Both the position numbers and the translations under genes were made by a program. The notes under the pieces are model-generated. The model made no database searches. It was not told the origin of the DNA and was given only the letters and a program-made list of their open reading frames with translations. Shown one piece after another: positions 1-8,378 of a DNA stretch of 64,000 bases (its first letter is position 1; each line of letters starts with the position of its first letter). The stretch is from contig CAVTAP010000004.1 in the NCBI GenBank assembly GCA_963732695.1, positions 310,001 through 374,000 on the forward strand. Direction: 5' to 3'. The DNA is from CADEDH01 sp963732695 (GTDB lineage: Bacteria > Actinomycetota > Acidimicrobiia > Acidimicrobiales > SZUA-35).

Positions 1-292
1 CGTGGACGGTGCACCGGCCCTTCCACGTCACGGTCTTGTCCCGGGGAAGGGGGGAGCCGGTGCTGGTCACCACGATCGACACCCGGGGATCGCGCCGCAC
101 GGCCGTGATCCGGGCCCGCTGGCTCGACGCCGTCAGCCAGAACCGCCCCCGGCGCCACACGTAGCTCATGATCACGCCCACCGGCCAGCCCTCGGCGTTG
201 GCCCAGATGAACGTGCACTCGTTGTGGGCTCCGAGCAGCTGCTCCTCGGTGCCGGCGTCCAGGTCGTAGGCGGTGACGTCCTCGTAGTCCAT
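1..292 (-). CDS. PPOX-class flavin/F420-binding protein, C-terminal part outside window
   Basis: The start is ATG at 292 and 97 codons are visible before the window edge. The stretches FWLTASSQRARI and RDPRVSIVV fit the split-barrel fold of pyridoxamine-5'-phosphate-oxidase-like proteins, which in actinobacteria often use F420 or FMN for small redox reactions. The gene lies 14 bases downstream of the enoyl-CoA hydratase on the same strand, so the two are probably cotranscribed. A purine-rich GAGGGGCGGG stretch before the ATG could serve as ribosome binding site. Cofactor and substrate cannot be told from this fragment. Confidence 0.75.
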   Translation of the reverse strand, partial: MDYEDVTAYDLDAGTEEQLLGAHNECTFIWANAEGWPVGVIMSYVWRRGRFWLTASSQRARITAVRRDPRVSIVVTSTGSPLPRDKTVTWKGRCTVH

Positions 293-306
293 CGGAGACC
301 CGCCCC

Positions 307-1140
307 TCAGGCTTCGGACCGGATCACGCCAGCCCCGGTGGGGTCGACGAAGCTGCCGTCGTACTTGATGCGGTTGTGGCTGTGGCCCACGTGATGCAGG
401 CCGAACGCCGACTGGATGGCGGTGTAGATCCCCATGGCGTCCTGGGCGTTGTTGACCGACTGCTTGGCCAGGGTCAGCCCGAACAGCGGCCGCTTGGCGA
501 TGTGGGCGGCCAGGGCCAGGGTCTCGGCCTCCAGATCCGCCCGGGGTACCACCCGGTTCACCATCCCGTGCTGCAGGGCCTCCTGGGCCGTGATCGCTCG
601 ACCGGTGAACAGCATGTCCTTGGCCAGCCGGGCCCCGGCCTCGAACGGGTGCACGAAGTACTCCACGCCGTTCACCCCGAAGGCCACCACCGGATCGGAG
701 AAGGTGGCGTCGTCGGAGCACACGATCAGGTCCATGGGCCACACGAGCATCAGGCCGCCGGCGATCACCTTGCCCTGCACCGAAGCGATGGTGGGCTTGG
801 CGATGTTGCGCCACCGCCAGCACAGGCCCACGTACATCTCGGCCTCCTTGGCCATGTACCCCTCGGCCCCTTCGGCGTCGAAGTGGCACTGGGTGCCGAT
901 GGCCCCCACGTCGTGGATGGTGGTCGTGCCCCGCAGGTCGTGACCCGACGAGAAATGCTTGCCGTCGGCCGCCAGCACGATCACCCGCACGTTCTCGGCC
1001 CGGGCCGCCTGGTCGAACGCCTGGTTCAGCTCCGACAACATCAGGTAGTCCTGGGCGTTGGCCGCCTCGGGCCGGGCCAGCGTGATGCGGGCCACCCCCT
1101 CGGCCGGTTCGTCGTAGCGCACCCGCTGCCAGTCGCTCAT
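307..1140 (-). CDS. Enoyl-CoA hydratase/isomerase family protein
   Basis: This 277-residue crotonase-fold protein has the usual family length. The oxyanion-hole segment HFSSGHDLRG follows the first beta-strands (VIVLAADGK), and a second conserved loop near IAGGLMLVWPMDLIVCSDDA is present. Members hydrate or isomerise acyl-CoA thioesters in beta-oxidation-like routes. The catalytic glutamates of classical hydratases are not obvious, so the exact reaction is open. It is upstream of the PPOX gene in a likely two-gene operon. It could serve a CoA-linked aromatic or steroid pathway, given the many such genes in the window, but no specific substrate is indicated. Confidence 0.85.
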   Translation of the reverse strand: MSDWQRVRYDEPAEGVARITLARPEAANAQDYLMLSELNQAFDQAARAENVRVIVLAADGKHFSSGHDLRGTTTIHDVGAIGTQCHFDAEGAEGYMAKEAEMYVGLCWRWRNIAKPTIASVQGKVIAGGLMLVWPMDLIVCSDDATFSDPVVAFGVNGVEYFVHPFEAGARLAKDMLFTGRAITAQEALQHGMVNRVVPRADLEAETLALAAHIAKRPLFGLTLAKQSVNNAQDAMGIYTAIQSAFGLHHVGHSHNRIKYDGSFVDPTGAGVIRSEA

Positions 1141-1237
1141 CGTCGTCCTCTCCCGTTCCGTCGGTCAGGGCCGATTCTGGCAGTTCGCCGGAGCGGAGGC
1201 GACCGTGGCGCGGGCCCGGCCGTGGCACGATGGGGCG

Positions 1238-2350
1238 ATGGACGACACCCTCCGGATGTTGACGGCGGCCCAGGACGAGGCGGCGGCCCAGCTGGCCGAG
1301 CCGGGCGACTGGCTCAGCGGCGCCCAGCGGGTGGCGGTGTGGGCCGAGGCCCGGGACTCCGCCACCAACCCGCTCGACCGCGCCCGACGGGAGGCGATCA
1401 GCCCCGCCGCGGTGGCAGACCGCCACCCGGCCACAGCCGAGCTGCCGGCCCCGGCGGTGGACGTGGTGCACCGGGTGGCGTCCGACCCGGGCCGCCTCAC
1501 CCGGGCCTGGGCCGATGACGCCATCGTCGAGCTGGGGGAGGAGACATACGCCGAGCTGGTGGGGGTGACCGGCATCGCCCTCGTCCTCGACCGCTTCCGC
1601 CTGGCCATCGGCCAGCCGGCCCGGCCGCTGCCGGCCCCGGTCGGTGGCGAGCCGGCCCGGGTCCGCCCCGACGACGTGGGCGACGTGGGGGCCTGGGTGG
1701 CCCAGACCGTGCACAAAGCCCGGGCCAACGTCAGCCGGGCCCTCAGCCTCGTGCCCCGCACCAACCAGACCTGGCGGGTGCTGGTCGACTCCCACTACAC
1801 CCGGGGCGCCGAGTTCTACCGGCTGGTGTGGGATCGGCCGCTGAGCCGGCCCCAGGTGGAGCTGGTGGCGGCCCGCACCACCTCGCTCCACGAGTGCTTC
1901 TATTGAACGTCGTCCCACGGTTCGCTGCTCCGTGCGAGCGGCGCCGAGCTGGGCCTGGCCATCGATCTGGCGGCGGCCCTCGATCCGACCTCCGCTGGTG
2001 ACGCCGGCGTCCCCCACGGCGCCGAGTTGCTCGCCTTCGCCGCCTCGGCCCAAGCCGCCGCCCTAGGCGCCGCTCCGGGGCCCGACGACCCCGCTCTGGC
2101 CACTGCCCGGAAGCGCCTCCGGGTCGCCGTGGGCGACGCCGGACTGGCCGAGGCGGCGGCCACCGTCGCCGCCTTCAACGGCCTGGTGCGGGTGGCCGAC
2201 GGCACCGGCATCCAACTCGACGCCGGTGTGCTGCACGACTCGGCCGACTTCCGGGCCGGCCTCGGCGTCGACCGCTACGGCGGCGCGGCCAACACCGCCA
2301 CCGTCCCCCAGCCGGTCGACCGCCGCTCGGTCACCGACCTGTTCGCCTGA
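1238..2350 (+). CDS. Two-domain AhpD/CMD-like protein with in-frame TGA at the CxxC motif; candidate selenoprotein
   Basis: Reading through one TGA (1904-1906) gives a 370-residue protein. Before it, residues 208-222 contain E-x11-C-x2; after it the same frame continues without a stop for 147 codons as TSSHGSLLRASG and onward. The result is E-x11-CxxU-xxx-H, the exact spacing of the AhpD active site (E-x11-CxxC-x3-H), with residue 223 in place of the peroxidatic Cys. The N-terminal half (about residues 20-130) looks like a degenerate first CMD/AhpD domain. A hairpin at 1923-1943 fits a bacterial SECIS. AhpD-like selenoproteins are known in other bacteria. Alternatives are a Cys-to-stop mutation or a base error (TGC to TGA). 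The ATG at 1238 has CACGAT six bases upstream, resembling a leaderless start. A peroxidase or thiol-disulfide role is inferred. Confidence 0.7.
1923..1943 (+). promoter_or_regulatory. Candidate bacterial SECIS hairpin
   Basis: Bases 1923-1930 (CGCTGCTC) pair with 1936-1943 (GAGCGGCG): seven Watson-Crick pairs plus one G-U pair. The loop is CGTGC, with G at its second position followed by U. The loop starts 24 bases after the TGA at 1904-1906. A short stem, a small loop with an early G, and this distance agree with the general description of bacterial SECIS elements. A competing stem (1916-1920 with 1930-1934) is possible. Function is inferred. Confidence 0.5.
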
Positions 2351-2504
2351 CGACACCCCGCTCGCCGCGCCCCTCGCCGGGCGAAGGTGACCCTGCCCAC
2401 CGGGCCGATCCCGAGGGCTCTACTCCCGGTCGGCGGCCCCTGGTTCAGTGGGTTCCGGCACGCCGGGCGGTCACGTCGCCCGGTGGGAAAGGCGGAGTGG
2501 CGCG

Positions 2505-2666
2505 ATGCGGTCCTACCAGGGGCGGAGGAAGCTCGAACAGCAGCTGGCGGCGGCCATCGTCGGGCTGGCGCTGATCGCCCTGCTCGTGTTCACCACCCGG
2601 CCGGCCGGGGCGGCCCCGATCGCCTTCACCCCGGCGCTCGGGCCCGATGTCGCCGCCACCGGCTGA
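2505..2666 (+). CDS. Small single-pass membrane or secreted peptide, 53 residues
   Basis: ATG at 2505 follows a GGCGGAG purine stretch. The 53-residue product has a basic N-terminus (RSYQGRRK), a hydrophobic core of about 17 residues (LAAAIVGLALIALLVF), then TTRPAGAAPIAF and an uncharged tail. It reads as a signal peptide or membrane anchor with a possible cleavage site after AGA. I do not recognise the family. It is followed by a perfect 23-bp inverted repeat that probably ends its transcript. Short length and lack of homology make this a moderate call. Confidence 0.45.
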   Translation: MRSYQGRRKLEQQLAAAIVGLALIALLVFTTRPAGAAPIAFTPALGPDVAATG

Positions 2667-2701
2667 GGTTCCGCCGCCTGCGACATCCGGACCGCAGTTC
2701 C

Positions 2702-2750
2702 AACCGTGTACCGACATGTACCTCCCAGAGGTACATGTCGGTACACGGTT
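2702..2750. repeat. Perfect 23-bp inverted repeat with 3-base loop
   Basis: The left arm at 2702-2724 begins AACCGTGTACCGACATGTAC. The right arm at 2728-2750 is its exact reverse complement, and CCA lies between them. It sits between the small plus-strand gene and the 3' end of paaX, so it may act as a two-way terminator even though no T-run follows. Its perfection and length exceed what a terminator needs; see findings. Confidence 0.9.
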
Positions 2751-2781
2751 CGTTCTGAGGGCCCGATGTCGCAACCGTGAC

Positions 2782-3810
2782 TTAGCCAGCGAGGCGGGCG
2801 GCGGTGACGGCGGGGTCGACCGTGAGGCCGGCGATCTTGGCCAGCCACCGTTCGGCCGACTCGGCCACGGCGTGATAGAGCGCCGAGGCCACCGCCACGG
2901 CGTGGGGGCCGGGCCAGCCCGGCGGTAAGGCTTCGGGCGGCAGGTCGGGATCGGCCAGGCGGGCCCGGCGCAGCTCGTGCACCAGCATGGTGCGCAGGGC
3001 GAAGGCGGCCTCGTCGTCCACGTCGAGGCCGGCTCCGTCGGCGGCGGCAACCAGTGGGCCGAAGTCGTCGACGACGGTGCGGTAGCGGGCGGCCAACGGC
3101 GCCAGATCGAACGCCGAGGCCGGCCAGCCGGTGCCGGCCAGGGCGGCCACGTCGTGGAAGCTGGCCCGGGCGATCGGCACCGGGCCAGTGGCCCCCGCCG
3201 CCCGCAGCCAGCCGGCCACGGTGTCGGGCTCGGCCCGGGGGGAAGCCAGCACGCCGGGGGCCACCAGAGCGAACCCCCGCTGGGCCAGCACGGCCCGGGC
3301 CGCCTCGGCTCCAGCCCGGGTGAAGGCGGCAAACCCCGGGCCGGCGGCAAAGCCCGGGCCGGCGACAAGACCGGGGCCGGCAGCCAACCCCTGGCCGGCA
3401 GGCAAAACCCGGGCCGGGGGCAAACCCGGGCCGGCGGCCACGCCCGGCACGGCGTCGATCAGCACCAGCGTCCACTGCCCGTCCCAGGCGGCCGAGCCGC
3501 CGTAGATCCGGGCTTCAGCGGCGGCGAACTCGCCCATGGCCCAGGGCGTGAGCCGGTACCGGCTGCGCCGCCCCACCCGCTCCACCTCGAACCACCCCTC
3601 GGCCCCGAGGCGGAACATCGAGGTGCGCACGAGGCGCTCGCTGAACCCGAACTGGTCGACCAGGTCGATCAGATCGCCCAGCCAGATCTCGCCTCCGGCC
3701 GGCACCACCGAGTCGCCGAAGATCGTGACCAGCACCGACCGGGCCGAGATGTCGGGCCGGGCGCCGAAGTCGCTCGGTGACGGAAAGGCGGCGGCGGGGT
3801 CGGAGGCCAT
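2782..3810 (-). CDS. paaX: PaaX-family transcriptional repressor
   Basis: The ATG at 3810 gives 342 residues. The N-terminal winged helix (ISARSVLVTIFGDSVVPAGG, then FSERLVRTSMFRL and GWFEVERVGRRSRYRLT) and the segment WDGQWTLVLIDA are typical of PaaX, the phenylacetyl-CoA-responsive repressor. It is transcribed divergently from the paa operon, as expected for its regulator. A Gly/Pro-rich insert (AAGPGL-type repeats, about residues 120-165) is encoded by an 18-bp minisatellite and is not part of the usual fold. A TATCAT hexamer six bases before the ATG suggests a leaderless transcript that is itself overlapped by the operator. Confidence 0.88.
   Translation of the reverse strand: MASDPAAAFPSPSDFGARPDISARSVLVTIFGDSVVPAGGEIWLGDLIDLVDQFGFSERLVRTSMFRLGAEGWFEVERVGRRSRYRLTPWAMGEFAAAEARIYGGSAAWDGQWTLVLIDAVPGVAAGPGLPPARVLPAGQGLAAGPGLVAGPGFAAGPGFAAFTRAGAEAARAVLAQRGFALVAPGVLASPRAEPDTVAGWLRAAGATGPVPIARASFHDVAALAGTGWPASAFDLAPLAARYRTVVDDFGPLVAAADGAGLDVDDEAAFALRTMLVHELRRARLADPDLPPEALPPGWPGPHAVAVASALYHAVAESAERWLAKIAGLTVDPAVTAARLAG
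3331..3445. repeat. Imperfect 18-bp tandem repeat inside paaX
   Basis: About six degenerate copies of an 18-base unit of the form AAACCCGGGCCGGCGGC run in frame. They encode alternating AAGPGF/AAGPGL-like hexapeptides. Because the unit is a multiple of three, copy-number change would keep the frame. Confidence 0.75.
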
Positions 3811-3818
3811 GGAAACAT

Positions 3819-3856
3819 GATACACAATCTTGCCATACCCACAAGGTCTGTGTATC
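3819..3856. promoter_or_regulatory. Shared paaX/paaA promoter region with symmetric PaaX-type operator
   Basis: GATACACA (3819-3826) and TGTGTATC (3849-3856) form an inverted repeat whose half-site centres lie 30 bases apart. On the plus strand TTGCCA (3830-3835), 17 bases, TATCGT (3853-3858) form a promoter for paaA. On the minus strand TTGTGG (3844-3839), 16 bases, TATCAT (3822-3817) form one for paaX. Each operator arm overlaps one -10 box, so a single regulator could repress both directions. Binding by PaaX is inferred from position. Confidence 0.7.
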
Positions 3857-3893
3857 GTTTCGACAAACGACCCTCGGCACGGGAGCAACCGCC

Positions 3894-4928
3894 TTGACCA
3901 CCACGCCGCCCCTCACCCCACCGGCTCCGACCGCCTCCAGCCCGGAGGAGCGATTCCAGTCGCTGATCGGGGCGGGCGAGAAGATCGAGCCCCGGGACTG
4001 GATGCCCGACGCCTACCGCAACACGATGATCCGCCAGATCGCCCAGCACGCCCACTCCGAGGTGATCGGCCAGCAGCCCGAGGGAAACTGGATCACCCGG
4101 GCCCCCTCGCTGGTGCGCAAGGCCATCCTGATCGCCAAGGTGCAGGACGAAGCCGGTCACGGTCTCTATCTGTACTCGGCGGCCGAGACCCTGGGCGTCA
4201 GCCGCCACGAGCTCACCGAGTTGCTCCACGCCGGGCGCCAGAAGTACTCGTCGATCTTCAACTACCCCACCCTCACCTGGGCCGACATCGGCTGCATCGG
4301 CTGGCTGGTCGACGGCGCCGCCATCACCAACCAGGTGATGCTGAGCCGCACCTCCTACGGGCCCTACGCCCGGGCCATGGTGAAGATCTGCAAGGAGGAG
4401 TCGTTCCACCAGCGTCAGGGCTACGAGATCATGCTCGCCCTGGTGAAAGGCACCGACGCCCAGCGGGCCATGGCCCAGGACGCTCTCAACCGTTGGTGGT
4501 GGCCTTCGTTGGTGATGTTCGGCCCGCCCGACACCGACTCCCCCCACACGCCGGAGTCGGTGGCCTGGGGCATCAAGCTCGAGACCAACGACGAGCTGCG
4601 CCAGCGGTTCATCGACACCACTGTTCCCCAAGCCGACCATCTCGGCCTCACGATCCCCGACGTCGAGCTGCACTGGAACGAGGGGCGGGGCCACTACGAC
4701 TTCGGCCCGATCGACTGGGACGACTTCTGGCGGGTGATCCGGGGCGACGGCCCCTGTAACCGGGAGCGCATGGCCCACAAGCTGGCCGCCTGGCACGAAG
4801 GCGCCTGGGTGCGGGAAGCGGCCCAGGCCCACGCCGCCAAACGGGCGGCCCGTGCCGGGGCCGCCGCCGACCACACGACGACCACCGACCAACGACCATC
4901 CGACGACGCAGCAGGAGCCCAGCGGTGA
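3894..4928 (+). CDS. paaA: 1,2-phenylacetyl-CoA epoxidase, catalytic subunit PaaA
   Basis: A TTG start at 3894 with GGGAG eight bases upstream gives 344 residues, close to the family length. Diiron-ligand regions are visible: QDEAGHGLYLY (ExxH) and CKEESFHQRQGYE (ExxH). PaaA epoxidises the ring of phenylacetyl-CoA in the aerobic hybrid phenylacetate pathway, working with PaaB, C, D and E. It is the first gene of a five-gene operon with 1- to 4-base overlaps. An alanine-rich tail of about 30 residues extends the C-terminus. Expression is probably repressed by PaaX through the upstream operator. Confidence 0.95.
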   Translation: MTTTPPLTPPAPTASSPEERFQSLIGAGEKIEPRDWMPDAYRNTMIRQIAQHAHSEVIGQQPEGNWITRAPSLVRKAILIAKVQDEAGHGLYLYSAAETLGVSRHELTELLHAGRQKYSSIFNYPTLTWADIGCIGWLVDGAAITNQVMLSRTSYGPYARAMVKICKEESFHQRQGYEIMLALVKGTDAQRAMAQDALNRWWWPSLVMFGPPDTDSPHTPESVAWGIKLETNDELRQRFIDTTVPQADHLGLTIPDVELHWNEGRGHYDFGPIDWDDFWRVIRGDGPCNRERMAHKLAAWHEGAWVREAAQAHAAKRAARAGAAADHTTTTDQRPSDDAAGAQR

Positions 4929-5260
4929 GCTACCACGTACCCCGAGCCGAGGGCGAGACCGACCCCACGTTCACCGGCGCAGCCGCCGGCGGCTACCCCC
5001 TGTGGGAAGTGTTCATCCGGGCCAAGCGGGGCCTGAACCACGTGCACGCCGGCAGCATCCACGCCCCTGACGCCGACACGGCCGTGCTCGCCGCCCGCGA
5101 CGTCTACACCCGGCGCAGCGAAGGCGTGTCGATCTGGGTGGTGCCGTCGACCCAGATCCACGCCTCGGATCCCGACGAGGCCGACGCCTTCTTCGACTCC
5201 GACAAGCCGTACCGGCACCCGACGTTCTACGAGATCCCGGCCGAAGTGGGGCACATGTGA
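4925..5260 (+). CDS. paaB: 1,2-phenylacetyl-CoA epoxidase subunit PaaB
   Basis: The GTG at 4925 overlaps the paaA stop by four bases. The 111-residue product has the typical PaaB pattern YPLWEVFIRAKRGLNHVHAGS and DVYTRRSEGVSIWVVPS. PaaB is a small non-catalytic subunit that bridges PaaA-PaaC units in the multicomponent monooxygenase. Length is normal and no defect is seen. Translation is likely coupled to paaA. Confidence 0.95.
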   Translation: MSYHVPRAEGETDPTFTGAAAGGYPLWEVFIRAKRGLNHVHAGSIHAPDADTAVLAARDVYTRRSEGVSIWVVPSTQIHASDPDEADAFFDSDKPYRHPTFYEIPAEVGHM

Positions 5261-6051
5261 TGGCCGTCGCCGACACCACCCCCCAGGCCGCCACCGCCAC
5301 CGCTCCAGCCCTGCTGACGTTCCTGCTCCGCCTGGCCGACGACAACCTCATCCTGGCCCAGCGGCTGGGCGCCGCCATCAGCTGGATGCCGGACGTGGAG
5401 GAAGACGTGGCCGTGGCCAACCTGTGCCTCGACCACCTGGGCCAGGCCCGAAACCTCTACACCTACGCCGGACGGGTGGAAGGCGCCGGTCACACCGAGG
5501 ACGACCTGGCCATGCTGCGGGGCGAGCGCGAGATGCTCAACGCCGTGCTGGTGGAGCAGCCGAACGGCGACTTCGCCCACACGGTGGTACGCCAGCTCTT
5601 CGCCGACGCCTACCAGGTGCCCCTGTACGAGGCCCTGACCGCCAGCGCCGATCCCGAGCTGGCGGCGATCGCAGCCAAGGCGGCCAAGGAGGCCCGCTAC
5701 CACCTGCGGTGGTCGTCCACCTGGGTGATCCGCCTGGGCGACGGGACCGACGAGAGCCACCGTCGCATGCAGGCCGCGGTGGACGGGTTGTGGTCGTTCA
5801 CCGGCGACCTGTTCACCACCGACGGTGTGGAGGCCGAGCTGGCAACGGCCGGGGTGGCCCCCGACATGGACCTGGTGCGGGCCCGCTTCGACGCCACGGT
5901 GGCCGAGGTCCTGGCCGAGGCCACGCTGGGCGTGCCCACCGACACCTACCAGCGGATCGGGGGCCGTAACGGCTACCACACCGAGCACCTGGGCCATCTC
6001 CTGCCCGAGATGCAGTCGCTGTACCGGGCCCACCCGGGAGCCGAGTGGTGA
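5260..6051 (+). CDS. paaC: 1,2-phenylacetyl-CoA epoxidase structural subunit PaaC
   Basis: The ATG at 5260 shares one base with the paaB stop (TGATG); a GTG three bases earlier is also possible. The 263-residue protein carries the ferritin-like helices of PaaC (LADDNLILAQRLGAAISWMP, LCLDHLGQARNLYTYAG, AKEARYHLRWSSTWVIRLGDG). PaaC is the structural partner of PaaA and lacks a full diiron site. It is intact and in the standard order paaABCDE. Confidence 0.95.
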   Translation: MAVADTTPQAATATAPALLTFLLRLADDNLILAQRLGAAISWMPDVEEDVAVANLCLDHLGQARNLYTYAGRVEGAGHTEDDLAMLRGEREMLNAVLVEQPNGDFAHTVVRQLFADAYQVPLYEALTASADPELAAIAAKAAKEARYHLRWSSTWVIRLGDGTDESHRRMQAAVDGLWSFTGDLFTTDGVEAELATAGVAPDMDLVRARFDATVAEVLAEATLGVPTDTYQRIGGRNGYHTEHLGHLLPEMQSLYRAHPGAEW

Positions 6052-6551
6052 ACACCGCCACCGACCGGGCCGCGCTCCACGCCGCCCTGGCCGCTGTGCC
6101 GGATCCCGAGATCCCGGTGCTCACGCTGGCCGACCTGGGTGTGCTGCGTTCCATCGAGGAGATCGAAGGCCGGGTGGTGGTCACGATCACGCCCACCTAC
6201 TCGGGCTGCCCGGCCATGGCCCACATGGCGGCCGAGCTCACCGCCGTGCTGGAGCGGGCCGGGGTGGAGGGCGAGGTGCGCACCGTGCTCAGCCCGGCCT
6301 GGACCACCGACTGGATGAGCCCCGAGGGCCGGGCCAAGCTCGAGGCCTTCGGCATCGCCCCGCCCCCGGCCGGCCGCACCGAGGGTCCCGTGCCCGTGAT
6401 GCTGGGCCGGAAACCCCCCGCCGTGGCCTGCCCCCAGTGCCGCTCGGCCCGCACCGAGGTGGTGAGCGAGTTCGGCTCCACCGCCTGCAAGGCCCTGTAC
6501 CGGTGCCTCGACTGTCTCGAACCGTTCGACTACTTCAAAGGGCTGCACTGA
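6048..6551 (+). CDS. paaD: PaaD, maturation factor of phenylacetyl-CoA epoxidase
   Basis: The GTG at 6048 overlaps the paaC stop by four bases; a second GTG at 6045 is also possible. The product has 167 residues. The N-terminal half is a DUF59/MIP18-like domain (DPEIPVLTLADLGVLRSI, TPTYSGCPAM). The C-terminal half has two CxxC pairs (CPQCRS, CLDC) resembling a zinc or Fe-S binding ribbon. PaaD is needed for a functional epoxidase, probably in metal-centre assembly. The gene is intact. Confidence 0.93.
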   Translation: MNTATDRAALHAALAAVPDPEIPVLTLADLGVLRSIEEIEGRVVVTITPTYSGCPAMAHMAAELTAVLERAGVEGEVRTVLSPAWTTDWMSPEGRAKLEAFGIAPPPAGRTEGPVPVMLGRKPPAVACPQCRSARTEVVSEFGSTACKALYRCLDCLEPFDYFKGLH

Positions 6552-7655
6552 TGGCCATCGAGTTCCACCCCCTGGCGGTCACGGTCCGCCCCCAGACCGA
6601 CGAGTCGGTCAGCCTCACGTTCGACGTCCCCGAGCCGCTCCGGCCCACGTTCACCCACTTGCCGGGCCAGCACCTGGTGCTGCGGGCCGTCATCGACGGT
6701 GAAGAGGTGCGCCGCTCGTACTCGATCTGCACCGCTCCCGGCGGCAGCCGCGTCACGGTGGGGGTCAAACGCATCCCCGGTGGCCTGTTCTCCACCTGGG
6801 CCACCACCGAGTTGGCCGACGGTGACACCGTGGAGGTGATGGCCCCCATCGGGGAGTTCCACCACCGGCCGGCGGCGGGTGCCGCCGCCCACTACGTGTT
6901 CCTGGCCGCCGGCTCGGGGATCACGCCGGTGCTGTCGATGCTGAGCGCCATCCTCGAGCTGGAAGACGCACAGCCGCTGCACGCTGGTCTACGGGAACCG
7001 GACGGTCGGGTCGATCATGTTCCTGGAGGAGCTGGAGGGATTGAAGGACCGGTTCTGCGACCGGTTCCAGCTGATCCACACGCTCAGCCGGGAGGGCAGC
7101 GGCGTCCCGCTGTTCGAGGGCCGTATCGACGCCGCGAAGATCCGGGCCCTGGCTGCCACCCTCATCCCCACCGGCTCGGTGGACGCCTGGTACCTGTGCG
7201 GCCCGCTCGACATGGTGGAGACGGTCACCTCGACCCTGACCGATCTCGGTGTCGACCCCTCGACGGTGCACAGCGAGCTGTTCTTCGACCAGCGGATCGA
7301 GTCTCTGCCCGACGTCCCGGCCGACACCGAGGGCCTGGTGCCCATGACGTTCACCCTGGACGGCCGCACCTCCCAGGTGGCGGTCGACCCGGCCGGGCCC
7401 TCCCTGCTCGATTACGCCCGCAGCGTGCGACCCGAGGTGCCGTTCGCCTGCAAGGGCGGGATGTGCGCCAGCTGCCGGTGTCGCCTGACCGAAGGGGCGG
7501 CGGTGATGACCAAGAACTACGCCCTCACCGAGTCCGAGGTGGCCGACGGGTACGTGCTGTCGTGTCAGGCCCATCCCGCCCCCGGCGTCACCGCCCTGGC
7601 CCTCGACTACGACATGCACCTCAAGGGCACCGGCGTGAGGCTGTCCGAGTCATGA
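6551..7655 (+). CDS. paaE: PaaE, phenylacetyl-CoA epoxidase reductase, with a 1-base frameshift
   Basis: The ATG at 6551 overlaps the paaD stop by one base. The ferredoxin-NADP reductase part has the flavin motif RRSYSIC and the nucleotide loop AAGSGITPVLSML. The C-terminal plant-type [2Fe-2S] domain has CKGGMCASC and LSCQAHP. PaaE passes electrons from NADPH to PaaA. The frame changes by +1 near 6970 (GCACAGCC where GCCAGCC is expected). Removing one base gives a normal 367-residue protein that ends at 7655. The shift resembles the other single-base indels in this window and is probably a sequence error. Confidence 0.9.
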
Positions 7656-8288
7656 CCGACCGCCGGGCAGCCAGCTGAGCCAGCCCCGGCGCCGGATCCG
7701 GTGGACGATCTCCACCACGGTGGCCGGGGCCCGCAGGGCCAGGTGGTCGAACCGGCGGTACCGGTCGGCCATCACGAACAGGGGGCTGTCGTCGGCGCCG
7801 TGCTGGTCCCACCAGTAGACCCGGGCCCGGGCGGCGTGGAAGGCGTCCGAGGCCAGCACCACGAAGTCGGCCGGGCCCACCAGCTCGGCCGCCGCCGTGA
7901 CGTTCTCCCACGTGCTGCGGGAGCACTCGTCGAGCAACACCAGGGCTGGATCGAGGCCGCGGGCGATGGCGATCTCGGCCATCTCCGAGGCTTCCGAGCG
8001 CTCCGAGCGCACCGCCCCGCCGGTGAACACCACCCGGTCGATCCGGCCGGTGGCCACCACCGCTAGCGCCAGGTCGACCCGCCATCGCTGCGCCATCCGC
8101 AAGAGGCGATTGGTGCCGGGGACGCCGAGCACCACCACGGCCCCCCGGCCGGTGGGCGGCACGTCGGGGCCGGCGCCCTGCCGTCGGTAGGCGATCTCGG
8201 TGAGGGCCACCAGCCCCCCGCCCACGACGGCGGTACCGCCCAGGGCCACGGCGGTCACCTTCCGCCACGGGAGCCGGCAGGTCCACAT
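7650..8288 (-). CDS. YdcF/SanA-like DUF218 membrane-anchored protein
   Basis: The ATG at 8288 gives 212 residues with one N-terminal membrane segment (VTAVALGGTAVVGGGLVAL). The DUF218 signatures follow in order: AVVVLGVPGT, VVFTGG, MAEIAIARGLDPALVLLDE, STWENV and SDAFHAARA. The family is linked to envelope functions, but its biochemical role is poorly known. It is convergent with paaE, overlapping its end by a few bases, so it is not part of the paa operon. Confidence 0.8.
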   Translation of the reverse strand: MWTCRLPWRKVTAVALGGTAVVGGGLVALTEIAYRRQGAGPDVPPTGRGAVVVLGVPGTNRLLRMAQRWRVDLALAVVATGRIDRVVFTGGAVRSERSEASEMAEIAIARGLDPALVLLDECSRSTWENVTAAAELVGPADFVVLASDAFHAARARVYWWDQHGADDSPLFVMADRYRRFDHLALRAPATVVEIVHRIRRRGWLSWLPGGRS

Positions 8289-8378
8289 CGCCCGCCACGC
8301 TAGCGCCCGAGCAGCGATCTCGTACTTCTCCCGAAATCGTGGTGTGGTCGGCAGCCGCTGCAGCGCGACACTGCGTGC

